Assembly: GCA_002734065.2 (NCBI GenBank)
Contig: NVXU02000015.1
Location: 40,456 to 104,455, forward strand
Origin: Fluviicola sp.
GTDB taxonomy: Bacteria; Bacteroidota; Bacteroidia; Flavobacteriales_D; Crocinitomicaceae
Length of the DNA stretch: 64,000 nt
Direction: 5' to 3'
In this document: positions 42,401 to 52,400 of the stretch, one piece after another
Layout: the number at the start of each line of letters is the position of its first letter
Numbering within the stretch: the stretch's first letter is position 1
Position numbers and translations under genes: made by a program
The notes under the pieces: generated by a model
The model's database searches: none
Seen by the model: the letters and a program-made list of their open reading frames with translations, nothing else
What the model was told of the DNA's origin: nothing

Positions 42401-45400
42401 CAGGTTGAAATGTTACCATTATTATCTGTTACTGTTAAGGTAACTGTATTTGGCCCAACTTCAGCACAAGTAAATGTATTTGGTGAAGCAGTAACACTAG
42501 CTATTCCACAAGCATCCGTTGAACCACCATCAATATCAGTACCTGTAATGATAACATTACCCGTTGCATCTAATTGAACGATGATATCTTGACAAATTGC
42601 TGTTGGTGCGACATTATCTTCTACTGTTACTGTTGAAGTACATGTAGAAACATTGCCATTTACATCTGTTACTGTTAAAGTAACTGTATTCGCTCCAACT
42701 TCAGCACAAGTAAATGTATTTGGTGAAGCAACTAAAGAAGCAACTCCACAAGCATCTGTTGAACCACCATCAATATCAGCACCTGTAATGGTAACATTTC
42801 CAGAAGCATCTAATTGAGCTGTAAATGGTTGACACATTGCAACTGGTGCAACATTGTCTTCCACTGTCACAACTGATGTACAAGTTGAAACGTTTCCGTT
42901 ATTATCTGTTACTGTTAAGGTAACTGTATTTGGTCCAACATTTGAACAATCAAACGTTGAAATATCTATTGTTGTTGAAGCAATTCCACAAGCATCGTTT
43001 GAACCGTTGTTAATATCTGCAGGTATTATTGAAACATTACCTGTAGCATCCAACTGAACAGTGATTGATTGACAAATAGCTAATGGTGCTTCGTTGTCTG
43101 TAACAATTACATTCTGTGCACAAGTAGAAACATTTCCAGCAGCATCAGTTACCGTCCAGGTAACAACAGTTGCTCCAAGCGGGAATGTAGCAGGTGCATT
43201 ATTTGTTATTGTACCCATTGTACAATTTTCAGTAATTGTTGGAGGAGTTAAACCAGGGTTCGTAGCAGAACATAAGCCTGAATCTGTATCTAAATTGATA
43301 TCCGTACCACAATCAACAATTACTGGAGCTTCATTATCGATAACTGTTACATCGAAAGAACAAGTAACAGTATTACCCGCATTATCAACTGCCGTATAAG
43401 TAACTGTTGTAACTCCTAATGGGAAAACTGTACCCGGTGCATTGGTTGTTGTAAACACAACCCCAGGGCAGTTATCACTAGCAGTTGGTTGTATCCAACT
43501 TACATTTGCTTGACAAAGACCAGGCGTATTATTAACCGTAATATTTGCAGGACAACCTGTAATATCTGGGTTTTGATTATCAACGATTGTAACATTGAAG
43601 CTACAAGTCACCGTATTTCCTGAAGGATCTGTAATATCGAAAGATTGTAAAGTTGTTCCTACAGGGAATAAATCTCCTGAAGTGTAACCTGTTCCGTCTG
43701 TTTGTGTAACAGTTGTTCCACAATTATCAACTGATACCATGTTGTACAATACTACTCTTCCACAATTATCTAAAACAGCATCCAGAGTAATATCAGCAGG
43801 GCAAGTAACTAAAGGATTAATTATATCAATTATAGTTACCGTTGAAGTGCAGGTAGAAATATTTCCATTATTATCTGTAACTGTTAAAGTAACGATGTTT
43901 GGACCAACGTTTGAGCAATCAAAGTTTGAAACATCAATTGTTGTAGAAGCAATTCCACAAATATCATTTGAACCATTGTCAATATCACTCGCAACAATTG
44001 AAGCCATACCAACTGCATCTAATGCAACTGTAATATTTTGGCAAATAGCTGTTGGGTTTGTGTTATCTTGAACTGTAACTGTCGAAGTACATGTTGAAAC
44101 ATTACCGTTGTCATCCGTAACTGTTAATATAACCGTATTTAAACCAACATTTGCACAATTGAATGTTGTTTTATCTAAAGCTAAAGAAGCGATTCCACAA
44201 TTATCAGAAGAGCCGTTGTTAATATCTGCAGTTGTAATTGCAGCATTACCTGTTGCATCTAACACAACTGTAAAGTCTTGACAAATTGCAGTTGGGTTGA
44301 TATTATCTACAACTGTAACTGTTGAAGTACAAGTTGAAACATTACCATTGTTGTCTGTTACCGTTAAAGTAACTGTATTGGTTCCCACGTTTGTACAATT
44401 AAAAGATGTAATATCTAAAGTCATTGAAGCAATTCCACAATTATCAGAAGAACCGTTATTAATATCTGCTGTTGTAATTGTTACATTACCTGTTGCATCT
44501 AAAACTGCCGTAAAAGGTTGGCAAATTGCAGTTGGTGCAATGTTATCTTCTACTGTAACTGTAGAAGTACACGTAGAAATATTTCCGTTGTCATCTGTTA
44601 CCGTTAATGTTACGTTATTCGCTCCTACATTTGTACAATTAAAAGATGTAATGTCTAAAGTCATTGAAGCGATACCACAATTATCAGAAGAACCGTTATT
44701 GATATCTGCTGTTGTTATCGTTACATTTCCAGTTGCATCTAATACAGCTGTAAATGGTTGACAAATAGCAGTTGGCGCAATGTTATCTTGCACTGTAACT
44801 GTGGAAGTACAAGTTGAAACATTTCCGTTAACATCTGTTACGGTTAAAATCACTGTATTTACTCCTACATTTGTACAATTAAATGTTGTAATATCTAGAG
44901 CCATTGAAGCTATTCCACAATTATCAGAAGAGCCGTTGTTAATATCTGCAGTTGTAATAGTCACATTTCCCGTAGCATCTAAAACCGCCGTAAATGGTTG
45001 ACAAATTGCAGTTGGAGCTGTGTTATCTTCCACTGTAACTGTTGCAGTACATGTTGAAACATTTCCATTTACATCTGTTACTGTTAGAGTAACTGGATTT
45101 GCTCCAATATTTGAACAATCAAAAGTGGTAATATCTAATGCCATAGAAGCAATTCCACAATTATCAGAAGAACCGTTGTTAATATCTGTATTTACAATTG
45201 TTGCATTTCCTGTAGCATCTAACTGAACCGTAATATTCTGACAAATTGCATTTGGAGTAATATTATCTTCCACTGTAACTGTTGCAGTACATGTTGAAAC
45301 ATTTCCATTTACATCTGTTACTGTTAGAGTAACTGGATTTGCACCAATATTTGTACAATTAAAAGTTGTAATGTCTAAAGTCATTGAAGCAATTCCACAA

Positions 45401-48400
45401 TTGTCAGAAGATCCATTGTTAATATCTGCAGTTGTAATTATTACATTTCCAGTAGCATCTAAAACTGCCGTAAATGGTTGACAAATTGCAGTTGGTGCAA
45501 TATTATCTTCTACTGTTACCGTTGAAGTACACGTAGAAATATTTCCGTTTACATCTGTTACTGTTAAAGTAACGGTGTTTGCTCCTACGTTAGTACAATT
45601 AAAAGAACTAGGAGTTAAACTCATACCAGCAATTCCACAAATATCTGAAGAACCATTGTTAATATCAGCTACTGTAATTGTTGCATTACCCGTAGCGTCT
45701 AATTGAACCGTAACTGGTTGACAAATTGCAACTGGAGGAACATTATCTTCTACTGTTACCGTAGCATCACATGTTGCAAAGTTTCCATTATCATCTGTTA
45801 CCGTTAATGTTACTGTATTTGCACCTACGTTCGTACAATCAAATGTTAATTGCGAAGCAGTAAGTACAATTGGACAGAAATCAGAAGAACCACCATCGAT
45901 ATCTGCTGGTACAATTGTTGCGTTACCTGCAGCATCTAATTGAATGGTAATATTTTGACAAACAGCTGTTGGATTAACATTATCTATAACTACAGAAGAG
46001 ATAGGTGCCATTGCAGAATTACAAGAACTACATACATTTGCACCTGCAACCCAATCAGTTGCAGTTTCCATATTTGTTAATGTTCCAGTAAGTGCATTAG
46101 GACCTAAATCTGCAGTTGTTGCAGACCCCGTTCCATCTTCAAATTGGTAATATGCTCTCAAGTTTGCTTCTGATCCTGTAAGGCAAGAGCTCATATTAGC
46201 AACAACATCAGCTCCTGTTCTTTCTTCACCCCAAATTCTAACCTCATCAATTGTTCCATTGAACGGGTAGATATTTTCTAATGGTCTTCTTCCAATATTA
46301 ACAGGAACAGTTGCATTTAACGTAGAAGCTGACAATGTATTATTACCAATTGTAACTGCTTGCGCAACGCCATCGATATAAATGGTAACACCATTTGCAT
46401 TTGAAGACCCATCGTAAGTAACTGCAACGTGATGCCAAGCACCAGAAGTAATTGGGTTCGTATTTGTTGCAACATTAATAGAGTTTGCTGGCCACGTATT
46501 AATTAAATAAAATTGGAGATTATTTCCGTTTAGCCACATTTCATACCCTCTATGACTTAAAGTATTAATATCAAGTTTAGATACGATTGATTGAACACCT
46601 CCTGTATTTGAGTTTATCCATGCCTCTATTGTAAAAGCATCTGTATTATCAAAATCTAGTGCATTTTGGCCATTGATGTTAACAAACTCATCTACTCCAT
46701 CAAACTGCAGTGCCGTTGAAGCTGTTGTACTTGATTCTGCATAGACATTGTAATCCATGTTTACAGAAAGATTACCTGTATTGAAGCTAATTGCTCCACC
46801 TGTTCCAGCCACCGGACCAGCTATAATTGTATCATTGGTATCATCTCTTAAGAAATAGTTAAACCCAACTTCTGAACTTAACAAATCTATTGTTGCAGAT
46901 GTATTGTTACATATCGTCTGTGTTAAAGGAGAAACTGTTTGGAGGTTAGGACCACTTACAATAACATTTTGCGTTTGTGTAATTGTTGTTACTCCATCAT
47001 CAAATGTCCATGTAATTGTTGTAGCTCCTTGTGTAGTAATAGGTAAAGTTACATCTGGTGTACCGTTTATTACTGTACCACAATCATTTGTTGCGGTTGG
47101 TGTAGCTGGTGTTACAGCACATTGCCCCGAAACATCTGGTAAAGAAGCAAGGTCTAAGGTTAAAGTTGTAGGTGTACAAAATTGGAACTTGTTTAATACC
47201 GGGAAATAACTGCCTCCCGTTGCGTTGATTTGGTATGCACCAGCAGAAACAATCCATGCGGGGTTAGAAGAGTTGGTGTTTGTTAGATGATTTACATACA
47301 ATGCACCATTCGAATAATCCAAGGAGCCATTTTCAAGTAAATCATAACCACTTGTTCCTAAATATGTACCGTAGAGCAATGTTGTACCATCTGCGCTTAA
47401 TTGACCAATATGCTTATCCCAATTCCCTGCATATGTTTGGTGATTGTCAACTGTTACTGGAAGAGATGCAGAAGGAACAGAAGTCATTATGAACACATTG
47501 TCAGCTTCATCAACAGCTATATCATTCATCCAAACCTGGTTTGAACCAGTCCATGTAGTTCCCCAAACTCTCTGACCTAAAGTATTAAATTTAATTACAT
47601 AACTAGCTCTAGTAGGTCCATTTGCAGTTGAATAAGAACCTGGCGTTGCCGCCCAAGAAACATTTCCGTTATCAAAATTGGTGCCACCAATAATAACACT
47701 GTTATCTGAACATACAGCCATCGCACTTAAAGTACGAGCATTGTCAGGTGTTAAACCATCACGATTTCCATTTCCAATCCAAGTTCCATAATTTACACCA
47801 CTTCCATTACCTGCAATGTTAAAAAGGAAATAGTCCATGTTTCCATTATAAGTTGGATCAAAAACTCCTGCAGTTCCTGTAAAACAATTTCCACTAGTGA
47901 GAGTGAGAACAGCAATATTTCCGTTCGGAGAGAACTCTACACCTCCATCGGAAACACCTTTAACCAAACCACAATTACCAGCCAAATAACTTGACCACAT
48001 AAGTCCACCACCATTACTAAATTTAGCTATTACTAATTCACGCCCATTATTTACCGCATCAAAAGGAGAAACTAGTGGAATATTATTTGAAGTTGTATAC
48101 CCGCCCACAAAGGCAACTTCTCCAGCTGTATTAATATCAACAGCCGTAGAATACCAGTCAACTCCACTCCCACCATAATAAGTAGACCAAACTATACTAC
48201 CATTTGTACTATTGAACTTCGAAAGAGCAAAATCCCAACTTCCATTGGGCGTTGCATCAAAACCAGATACAAAAGGATAATTTCCGCTAGACGTTGCACA
48301 AGAAATAACTAGTTGATTATTATTCGCAGCTATAGAAGGATACGCTTCACCTCCTGAGCCACCTATATAAGTACCCCAAATCAACGCACCAGCTGTATTA

Positions 48401-49380
48401 AAGTGAGCAATTCTTAAATCTCTACTCCCATTATATGTTGGGTCAAAAACACCTGCTGATACAGGGTAAGTTGATGTAGATGTATTAATTACCATAAATG
48501 CACCATTGGCATTTGAACTTACACTATAACCCCAGTTCCAAGTAACACCACCACCACCAGCTGTATAATACGTTCCCCATTCTCTTGTTGGGTCAATGAT
48601 TAAATCTTCATTTTTATTATAGTTATCCACTTTAAAAGCAAGAACACCATCATTTAATGTATAAGAAGAAGTAATTTCTAAATCTGATTGAAATGTATAT
48701 GGTTTACCCTCAACAATTCTTCCTAAGTGAGAACCTAAATATAATTCTCCATTTTCATTAATAGAATAATCATCTGTACCATCCACTTCAATTTGAATGT
48801 CATTTGGGTTACCACCTGGGTGTACAATAAAATCATATTTCATTCCACCCTCTTTGGTGTACAAGACCATATCGATATTCGGGTAAATATCTCTATAGGT
48901 TACTTTATTAAATGACTGCACATTAGAAACTTTACAATGTCCTAAATAGAAATTATCAAATGCTCTAGTTGGGTTTTCTTTAACTATTTCAGCATTCAGA
49001 TTTGCTCCAATGAAATTTAAATCAATACGGTGCATTTCTACCGTATAGTTTTTCATTTGCTCTTCCATATCAACCTCGTTGGTAACTTCACCATTTTCAG
49101 TATATACAGGAGATTCAGGTAAACCATTGTGCTTCTCAAACACGTAAGATATTCCTCCTTTTTTGAAATAGGTTCTTACACCTTTACTAAATGCTGTAAA
49201 CAAAACATCAGGGCGCACGTCCCCTTTAGTATCCACAATTTGCCCTTTATTTTCTTGGTAAAGAATTTTACCAGACTCCAAATTTTGAGTCATTTGGGCT
49301 TGTGAGATACCATCTTGTGCAAAGATTGCCAAGAAAGGCATCAATGCGAACATCAAACTAACAATTGTTTTCATTTTCAT
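36421..49380 (-). CDS. Giant HYR-repeat surface protein B with DUF7948/beta-propeller and LamG tip, type A T9SS sorting domain
   Basis: A secreted protein of about 4319 residues, the largest in the window. The frame is open from 49446, but the signal peptide MKMKTIVSLMFALMPFLAIF starts at 49380, which I choose. Next come a DUF7948-like domain (ENKGQIVDTKGDVRPDVLFT) and an SBBP-type beta-propeller (ALIWGTYIGGSGGEAYPSIA, SIVWSTYYGGSGVDWYSTAV), together to about residue 720. An HYR-like module, a LamG/concanavalin fold (ALQFDGVDEFVNINGQNALD) and about 35 HYR units follow, one of which contains a MAM-like insert. It ends in an Ig-like linker and a type A CTD (LTIFPNPSTNGLFTIEY...IGKEVIIIK). Probably a cell-surface adhesin exported by T9SS. 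Confidence 0.92.
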   Translation of the reverse strand: MKMKTIVSLMFALMPFLAIFAQDGISQAQMTQNLESGKILYQENKGQIVDTKGDVRPDVLFTAFSKGVRTYFKKGGISYVFEKHNGLPESPVYTENGEVTNEVDMEEQMKNYTVEMHRIDLNFIGANLNAEIVKENPTRAFDNFYLGHCKVSNVQSFNKVTYRDIYPNIDMVLYTKEGGMKYDFIVHPGGNPNDIQIEVDGTDDYSINENGELYLGSHLGRIVEGKPYTFQSDLEITSSYTLNDGVLAFKVDNYNKNEDLIIDPTREWGTYYTAGGGGVTWNWGYSVSSNANGAFMVINTSTSTYPVSAGVFDPTYNGSRDLRIAHFNTAGALIWGTYIGGSGGEAYPSIAANNNQLVISCATSSGNYPFVSGFDATPNGSWDFALSKFNSTNGSIVWSTYYGGSGVDWYSTAVDINTAGEVAFVGGYTTSNNIPLVSPFDAVNNGRELVIAKFSNGGGLMWSSYLAGNCGLVKGVSDGGVEFSPNGNIAVLTLTSGNCFTGTAGVFDPTYNGNMDYFLFNIAGNGSGVNYGTWIGNGNRDGLTPDNARTLSAMAVCSDNSVIIGGTNFDNGNVSWAATPGSYSTANGPTRASYVIKFNTLGQRVWGTTWTGSNQVWMNDIAVDEADNVFIMTSVPSASLPVTVDNHQTYAGNWDKHIGQLSADGTTLLYGTYLGTSGYDLLENGSLDYSNGALYVNHLTNTNSSNPAWIVSAGAYQINATGGSYFPVLNKFQFCTPTTLTLDLASLPDVSGQCAVTPATPTATNDCGTVINGTPDVTLPITTQGATTITWTFDDGVTTITQTQNVIVSGPNLQTVSPLTQTICNNTSATIDLLSSEVGFNYFLRDDTNDTIIAGPVAGTGGAISFNTGNLSVNMDYNVYAESSTTASTALQFDGVDEFVNINGQNALDFDNTDAFTIEAWINSNTGGVQSIVSKLDINTLSHRGYEMWLNGNNLQFYLINTWPANSINVATNTNPITSGAWHHVAVTYDGSSNANGVTIYIDGVAQAVTIGNNTLSASTLNATVPVNIGRRPLENIYPFNGTIDEVRIWGEERTGADVVANMSSCLTGSEANLRAYYQFEDGTGSATTADLGPNALTGTLTNMETATDWVAGANVCSSCNSAMAPISSVVIDNVNPTAVCQNITIQLDAAGNATIVPADIDGGSSDFCPIVLTASQLTFDCTNVGANTVTLTVTDDNGNFATCDATVTVEDNVPPVAICQPVTVQLDATGNATITVADINNGSSDICGIAGMSLTPSSFNCTNVGANTVTLTVTDVNGNISTCTSTVTVEDNIAPTAICQPFTAVLDATGNVIITTADINNGSSDNCGIASMTLDITTFNCTNIGANPVTLTVTDVNGNVSTCTATVTVEDNITPNAICQNITVQLDATGNATIVNTDINNGSSDNCGIASMALDITTFDCSNIGANPVTLTVTDVNGNVSTCTATVTVEDNTAPTAICQPFTAVLDATGNVTITTADINNGSSDNCGIASMALDITTFNCTNVGVNTVILTVTDVNGNVSTCTSTVTVQDNIAPTAICQPFTAVLDATGNVTITTADINNGSSDNCGIASMTLDITSFNCTNVGANNVTLTVTDDNGNISTCTSTVTVEDNIAPTAICQPFTAVLDATGNVTITTADINNGSSDNCGIASMTLDITSFNCTNVGTNTVTLTVTDNNGNVSTCTSTVTVVDNINPTAICQDFTVVLDATGNAAITTADINNGSSDNCGIASLALDKTTFNCANVGLNTVILTVTDDNGNVSTCTSTVTVQDNTNPTAICQNITVALDAVGMASIVASDIDNGSNDICGIASTTIDVSNFDCSNVGPNIVTLTVTDNNGNISTCTSTVTIIDIINPLVTCPADITLDAVLDNCGRVVLYNMVSVDNCGTTVTQTDGTGYTSGDLFPVGTTLQSFDITDPSGNTVTCSFNVTIVDNQNPDITGCPANITVNNTPGLCQANVSWIQPTASDNCPGVVFTTTNAPGTVFPLGVTTVTYTAVDNAGNTVTCSFDVTVIDNEAPVIVDCGTDINLDTDSGLCSATNPGLTPPTITENCTMGTITNNAPATFPLGATVVTWTVTDAAGNVSTCAQNVIVTDNEAPLAICQSITVQLDATGNVSIIPADINNGSNDACGIASTTIDISTFDCSNVGPNTVTLTVTDNNGNVSTCTSVVTVEDNVAPVAMCQPFTAQLDASGNVTITGADIDGGSTDACGVASLVASPNTFTCAEVGANTVTLTVTDVNGNVSTCTSTVTVEDNVAPTAICQDIIVQLDATGNVIITGTDIDGGSTDACGIASVTASPNTFTCAEVGPNTVTLTVTDNNGNISTCTSTVTVEDNVAPVAMCQPITVQLDATGNVSIVAGDIDAGSNDACGIVSTTIDMSTFDCSNVGANTVTLTVTDVNGNTSTCTSTVTVEDNVAPVAICQPITVQLDATGNAIITAADIDNGSNDACGIATTTIDISTFDCSNVGPNTVTLTVTDVNGNVSTCTSIVTVEDNVAPTVICQDITVYLDGSGTVMITGADIDNGSIDACGIASFVASPNVFTCAETGANTVTLTVTDLNGNVSTCTSTVTVLDTIVPVITCPADIVVSNDAGICGALVNFNVTATDNCGTGLGFMEDFETGGAGWTTGSLGAANNWTIQNTSGAGTSFGANSNMYGVPHSGQLGWEYSYLQSPVFNSTGGGAFFFDFFVNNESATWDQEIVEVSYNGGATWTQVIGTQLPNSSATVQTTNFTIPGASGTVNTMVRFVYNTIDGCCGPLDGFFVDNILFGGASAITIVSSTPSGSVFPVGTTTVTTTATDPSGNSSSCTFDVTVNDTEAPIASCQDITVQLNAAGNASITVADVNIGSTDNCGIASTSIDVTTFDCSNVGPNTVTLTVTDIYGNVSTCTSTVTVEDNIAPIALCQSLTLQLDATGNASILVSDIDAGSTDACGIASTTIDISAFDCTNVGTNTITLTVTDNNGNISTCTSTVTVEDNVAPTAICQSITVQLDATGNVLITPADVDNGSSDACGIASTTIDISAFDCSNVGPNTVTLTVTDVNGNVSTCTSIVTVEDNIAPTAICQNIDVYLDASGNASIIVGDINNGSFDNCAIATTTIDITTFDCSNVGPNTVTLTVTDVNGNVSTCTSTVTVIDNIPPTITCPVDVIVSADPGVCDASFVAFGTATVTDNCAVASLTNDAPAVFPLGNTIVTWTAIDVNGNTLTCAQTVTVIDSENPVITCPADIIVSTDAGSCDATGVALGMATATDNCSVNTITNDAPAVFPLGNTNVTWTATDFEGNVITCTQVVTVIDSEIPTITCPSDVIVGNDFGICGALGVALGTPVTTDNCTIASVTNDAPLSYPLGNTTVTWTVTDAAGNVATCTQIVTVNDTEAPTIVCPANITVSNDAGTCDATGVALGTELTFDNCAVASVTNDAPATFPLGNTTVTWTVTDAAGNSSTCTQVVTVVDTEIPTITCPLPITLSADAGSCDATNPSIGMAVGNDNCSVASVTNDAPTTFPLGMTVVTWTVTDDAGNTATCTQNVTIIDTEMPTIVCPADYTASTAGGSCDVTGISFGTPTVNDNCMVASVTNDAPVTFPLGTTVVTWTVTDAAGNTATCMQNVIVEDNEAPTINCPANVLVTADAGVCDASGVALGMATGSDNCTVASITNDAPATFPLGTTTVTWTVTDAAGNTATCTQDVTVTDNELPTITCPTDITITADAGVCESASVVLGTPITADNCSVASITNDAPAIFPLGSTTVTWTVTDGSGNIAMCTQNVTVTDNEMPTIVCEPAVIVSSDAGVCTAVVALVTPATSDNCSVASVTSDSPGIFPLGTTTVTWTVVDGSGNTVTCTQDVTVEDNELPTIVCPATLTVSTDPMACEATGVALGTPITNDNCSVASVTNDAPVAFQLGITTVTWTVIDGSGNTVTCTQDVEVIDTEAPSLICVGDITVNNVPGNCGRVVNYTLPTVVDNCSITAMTQTDGTGLTSGSWFPIGVSLQEYTVTDPTGNTFSCSFTVTVVDNEAPVIEICPANMVVYSDANTCDMNVFFGTPIASDNCPGVTYTSTFISGEVFPLGITAVTYDAIDAVGNIAQCTFTIEVIDTISPVAPVLATVEGGCAVTLPVPTAVDNCSGSILGTTTTVFPVTALGITPIVWIFTDGSGNVSTTTQYISIDGTVDATVSVIDGVTFMSNNNIATYQWIDCATGFPIAGETNQTFVATINGSYAVELTEVGCTPVISNCYTVAVVGLEDVSFAELTIFPNPSTNGLFTIEYDGQIEKITMIDMVGRYIKINIDLDNLTIDASELASGKYMLHIVTENGVIGKEVIIIK
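37100..45985 (-). repeat. HYR repeat array of protein B (about 35 units)
   Basis: Order from the N-terminus: nine type I; the trio CGRVVLYN / SDNCPGVVFT / TENCTMGTIT; six type I; one type II with the MAM-like insert; four type I; ten standard type II; two closing units (CGRVVNYTLP and SDNCPGVTYTS). Adjacent units near 44310-44770 are identical over long protein stretches yet differ at many silent sites. Confidence 0.9.
41060..41540 (-). other. MAM/jelly-roll-like domain nested within an HYR unit of protein B
   Basis: About 160 residues (MEDFETGGAGWTTGSLGAAN ... DGFFVDNILFGGAS) interrupt an HYR unit right after TATDNCGTGLG and before SAITIVSSTPSGSVFPVGTT. The DFE..GWT opening, paired aromatic strands and the closing FFVDNI are usual for lectin-like or MAM-like beta-sandwiches in secreted Bacteroidota proteins. 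The insertion point matches that in protein A. Confidence 0.75.
46030..46715 (-). other. LamG/concanavalin-like domain of protein B
   Basis: A roughly 225-residue segment with ALQFDGVDEFVNINGQ, AFTIEAWINSNTGG, WHHVAVTYDGSSNANGVTIY, PFNGTIDEVRIWGEERTGAD and LRAYYQFEDGTG, the standard landmarks of a LamG-like fold that often binds sugars or calcium. Confidence 0.88.
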
Positions 49381-49411
49381 AAGTAGTTTATTTGTACTTG
49401 TATTGTTTACA

Positions 49412-49443
49412 ATGTTCGATCGTATTTTCATACCATCGAACAT
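49412..49443 (-). terminator. Hairpin between giant genes C and B
   Basis: ATGTTCGAT (49412-49420) pairs with ATCGAACAT (49435-49443) around a 14-base loop in the 71-base gap. There is no strong T run. It parallels the hairpin between B and A and may only weaken transcription of the next gene. Confidence 0.4.
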
Positions 49444-49451
49444 CAATTCAT

Positions 49452-52400
49452 TTATTTTATAATTACTATTTCTTTTCCAATAACGCCATTGTTTGTTACA
49501 ATGTGCAACATGTATTTTCCATTGGCTAAATCAGAACCATCTATTATTCTATTCTCTAGATCAATCGATAATTTAATGTATCTACCAACCATATCAATCA
49601 CTGTAATTTTTTCAATTTGTCCATCGTATTCAATGTTGAATATTCCGTTTGATGATGGGTTTGGATACACTATTAAGTCTTCCATACTGACATCCTCCAG
49701 TCCCACTGTAGAAATTACAAAACAGTTAGAGGTATCTGATGGACATCCACCTTCCGTAACAATAACTGCATAAGATCCATTTGCTTGCGCAATAAATGTT
49801 TGATCAGTTTCACCAATCACCTCATTATTACTTGGGCAAAATATCCATTGATACGTTGCGTTTGTATTATTAGCTTGTAAAGTAACTTCATCGAGAATTG
49901 AAACTGTTGTGTTAACATTCCCGTCGTTGTTTACGAATTGAACAACTGAAGAAATATTTCCGTTTCCATCATCAAACACCCAAGTAACAGGAGTAATTCC
50001 TATTGCCGTAATCGGGAATTGAGTTGTTGTAACACCCGTAATCGTTCCTGCACAGTTATCTGTTGCAACTGGCGGAGTTAATGTTACCTCACAACTTGAA
50101 ACAACATCTTGCACTACAGGTACTATTGGTGTAATTGTATCTACTACAGTCACATTGAATGAACAACTTACTGCATTACCCGAAGCATCTTCTGCCACAT
50201 AAGTAACTAATGTAGTACCAATAGAGAATAAAGTTCCTGAAGGATAATCAGCTGTTAATGTTACACCACCACAATTATCAGAAGCGACTGGAGACAACCA
50301 ACTTACATTGGTCTCACAGTTATTCGCACTAGAATAAACTGTCATGTCAGAAGGACAACCTGTAAGAACAGGGTATTGATTATCAACAATTGTTACATTG
50401 AAGCTACATACAAATGTATTTCCAGTACCATCAGTAGCTGTGTACTCTTGGTATGTTGTTCCGATTGGGAATACACTGCCAGAAGAATAACCTGTTCCAT
50501 CTGTTTGAACCATACTCAATACCGAACAGTTATCGATAACGATTGGAGTTGGATATTGAATCACACGTCCACAAGAACCTGTAACGATATCAGCAACCAC
50601 ATCAAGTGGACATTGAATTTGAGGTCCTTCATTATCTTCTACCGTCACAACTTGTGTACACGTTGAAGTATTTCCAGAACCGTCAATGACTGTCCAAGTT
50701 ACAGTTGTATTCCCTAATGGGAAGAATGTAGGAGCATCATTTGTTACAGATGCTACCGAACAGTTATCAGCAGTTGTTGGTGTTCCTAAATTAACATTCG
50801 TAGCCACACACACTAATGGGTCAGTGTCAACAATAACATCAGCAGGACAAGTAATTGTTGGTAACTCATCATCTGTTACTGTTACATCTTGCGTGCAAGT
50901 TGCTGTATTTCCAGAAGCATCCGTTACTGTCCAAGTTACTGTTGTTGTTCCTAATGAGAAAATAACAGGAGCATCATTTGTCGTTGAAGCAACTGAGCAG
51001 TTATCAGCGGTTATTGGATTTCCAAGAACAACACCAGTCGCATCACACGAACCAGCATCAGCTGAAACTGTAATTGCTATTGGACAAGTAATTGTTGGCA
51101 ATTCATCATCTGTAACTGTTACGTTTTGTGTACATGTTGTAATATTACCATTATCATCAGTTACTGTCCATGTTACTGTTGTAGTTCCAGCAGGATAAAC
51201 AGTTAAACCATCGTTTGTAATAGAAGCAATTCCACAGTTATCAGCAACTGTTGGAGAACCAAGCACTACAACAGATGATTCACAAACTCCCGCATCAGCA
51301 GTTATTGTAATGTCAGCTGGACAAGTTACAGTTGGCGCTTCAATATCTTCAACCGTTACAATTGAAATACACGTAGAAACATTTCCATTTACATCCGTTA
51401 CTGTTAATGTAATTGTGTTTGGACCTACGTTAGAACAATCGAAAGTAGAAATATCTATTGTTGTAGAAGCAATTCCACAATTATCAGTTGAACCAGCATC
51501 AATATCCGCAACTGTAATTGTTGCATTTCCTGTTGCATCTAATTGAACAGTGATTGGTTGACAGATTGCTACTGGAGCAACATTATCTTCTACTGTAACT
51601 GTCGAAGTACATGTTGAAATATTACCATTTACATCTGTTACTGTTAAAGTAACCGTATTTGGTCCAACCATTGAACAATCAAAGGTTGAAATATCAATTG
51701 TTGTAGAAGTAATTCCACACGCATCTGTTGAACCTCCGTCAACATCCATTGCTGTAATTGTAACATTACCAGTAGCATCTAATTGAACGGTGATGTCTTG
51801 ACAAACTATTGCCGGAGCAACATTATCTTCTACAGTTACTGTTGAAGTACACGTTGAAACATTTCCATTAACATCTGTTACTGTTAAAGTAACCGTATTC
51901 ATTCCAATTTCTGCACAAGTAAAGGCATTTGGTGAAGCAGTTACAGAAGCAATTCCACAAGCATCAGTTGAACCGTTATCTATATCCATTCCTGTTATTG
52001 AAATAGTACCCGTTGCATCTAATTGAACTGTAATATCTTGACAAGAAGCAATTGGAAGAACGTTGTCTTCAACCGTTACAGTTGAAGTACACGTAGAAAC
52101 ATTTCCATTTACATCCGTTACTGTTAACGTAACTGTGTTTGGCCCAACGTTTGAGCAATCAAAGGCAGACATATCTAATGTTGTTGAAGCAATTCCACAA
52201 GCGTCATTTGATCCATTATCAATATCAGACACAGTTATCATTGCATTACCAGTTGCATCTAATTGAATTGTTATTGCTTGACAGATTGCAGTTGGTGCAA
52301 TGTTATCCTCAATCGTTACAGAAGCATCACATGTTGAAATATTTCCATTTACATCTGTTACAGTTAACGTAACCGTGTTTGTTCCAACATTAGAACAATC

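Noticed and set aside
49381..49446. Longer N-terminus of giant protein B
   Set aside because: It would place 22 polar residues before the signal peptide and lies in the intergenic hairpin after gene C.
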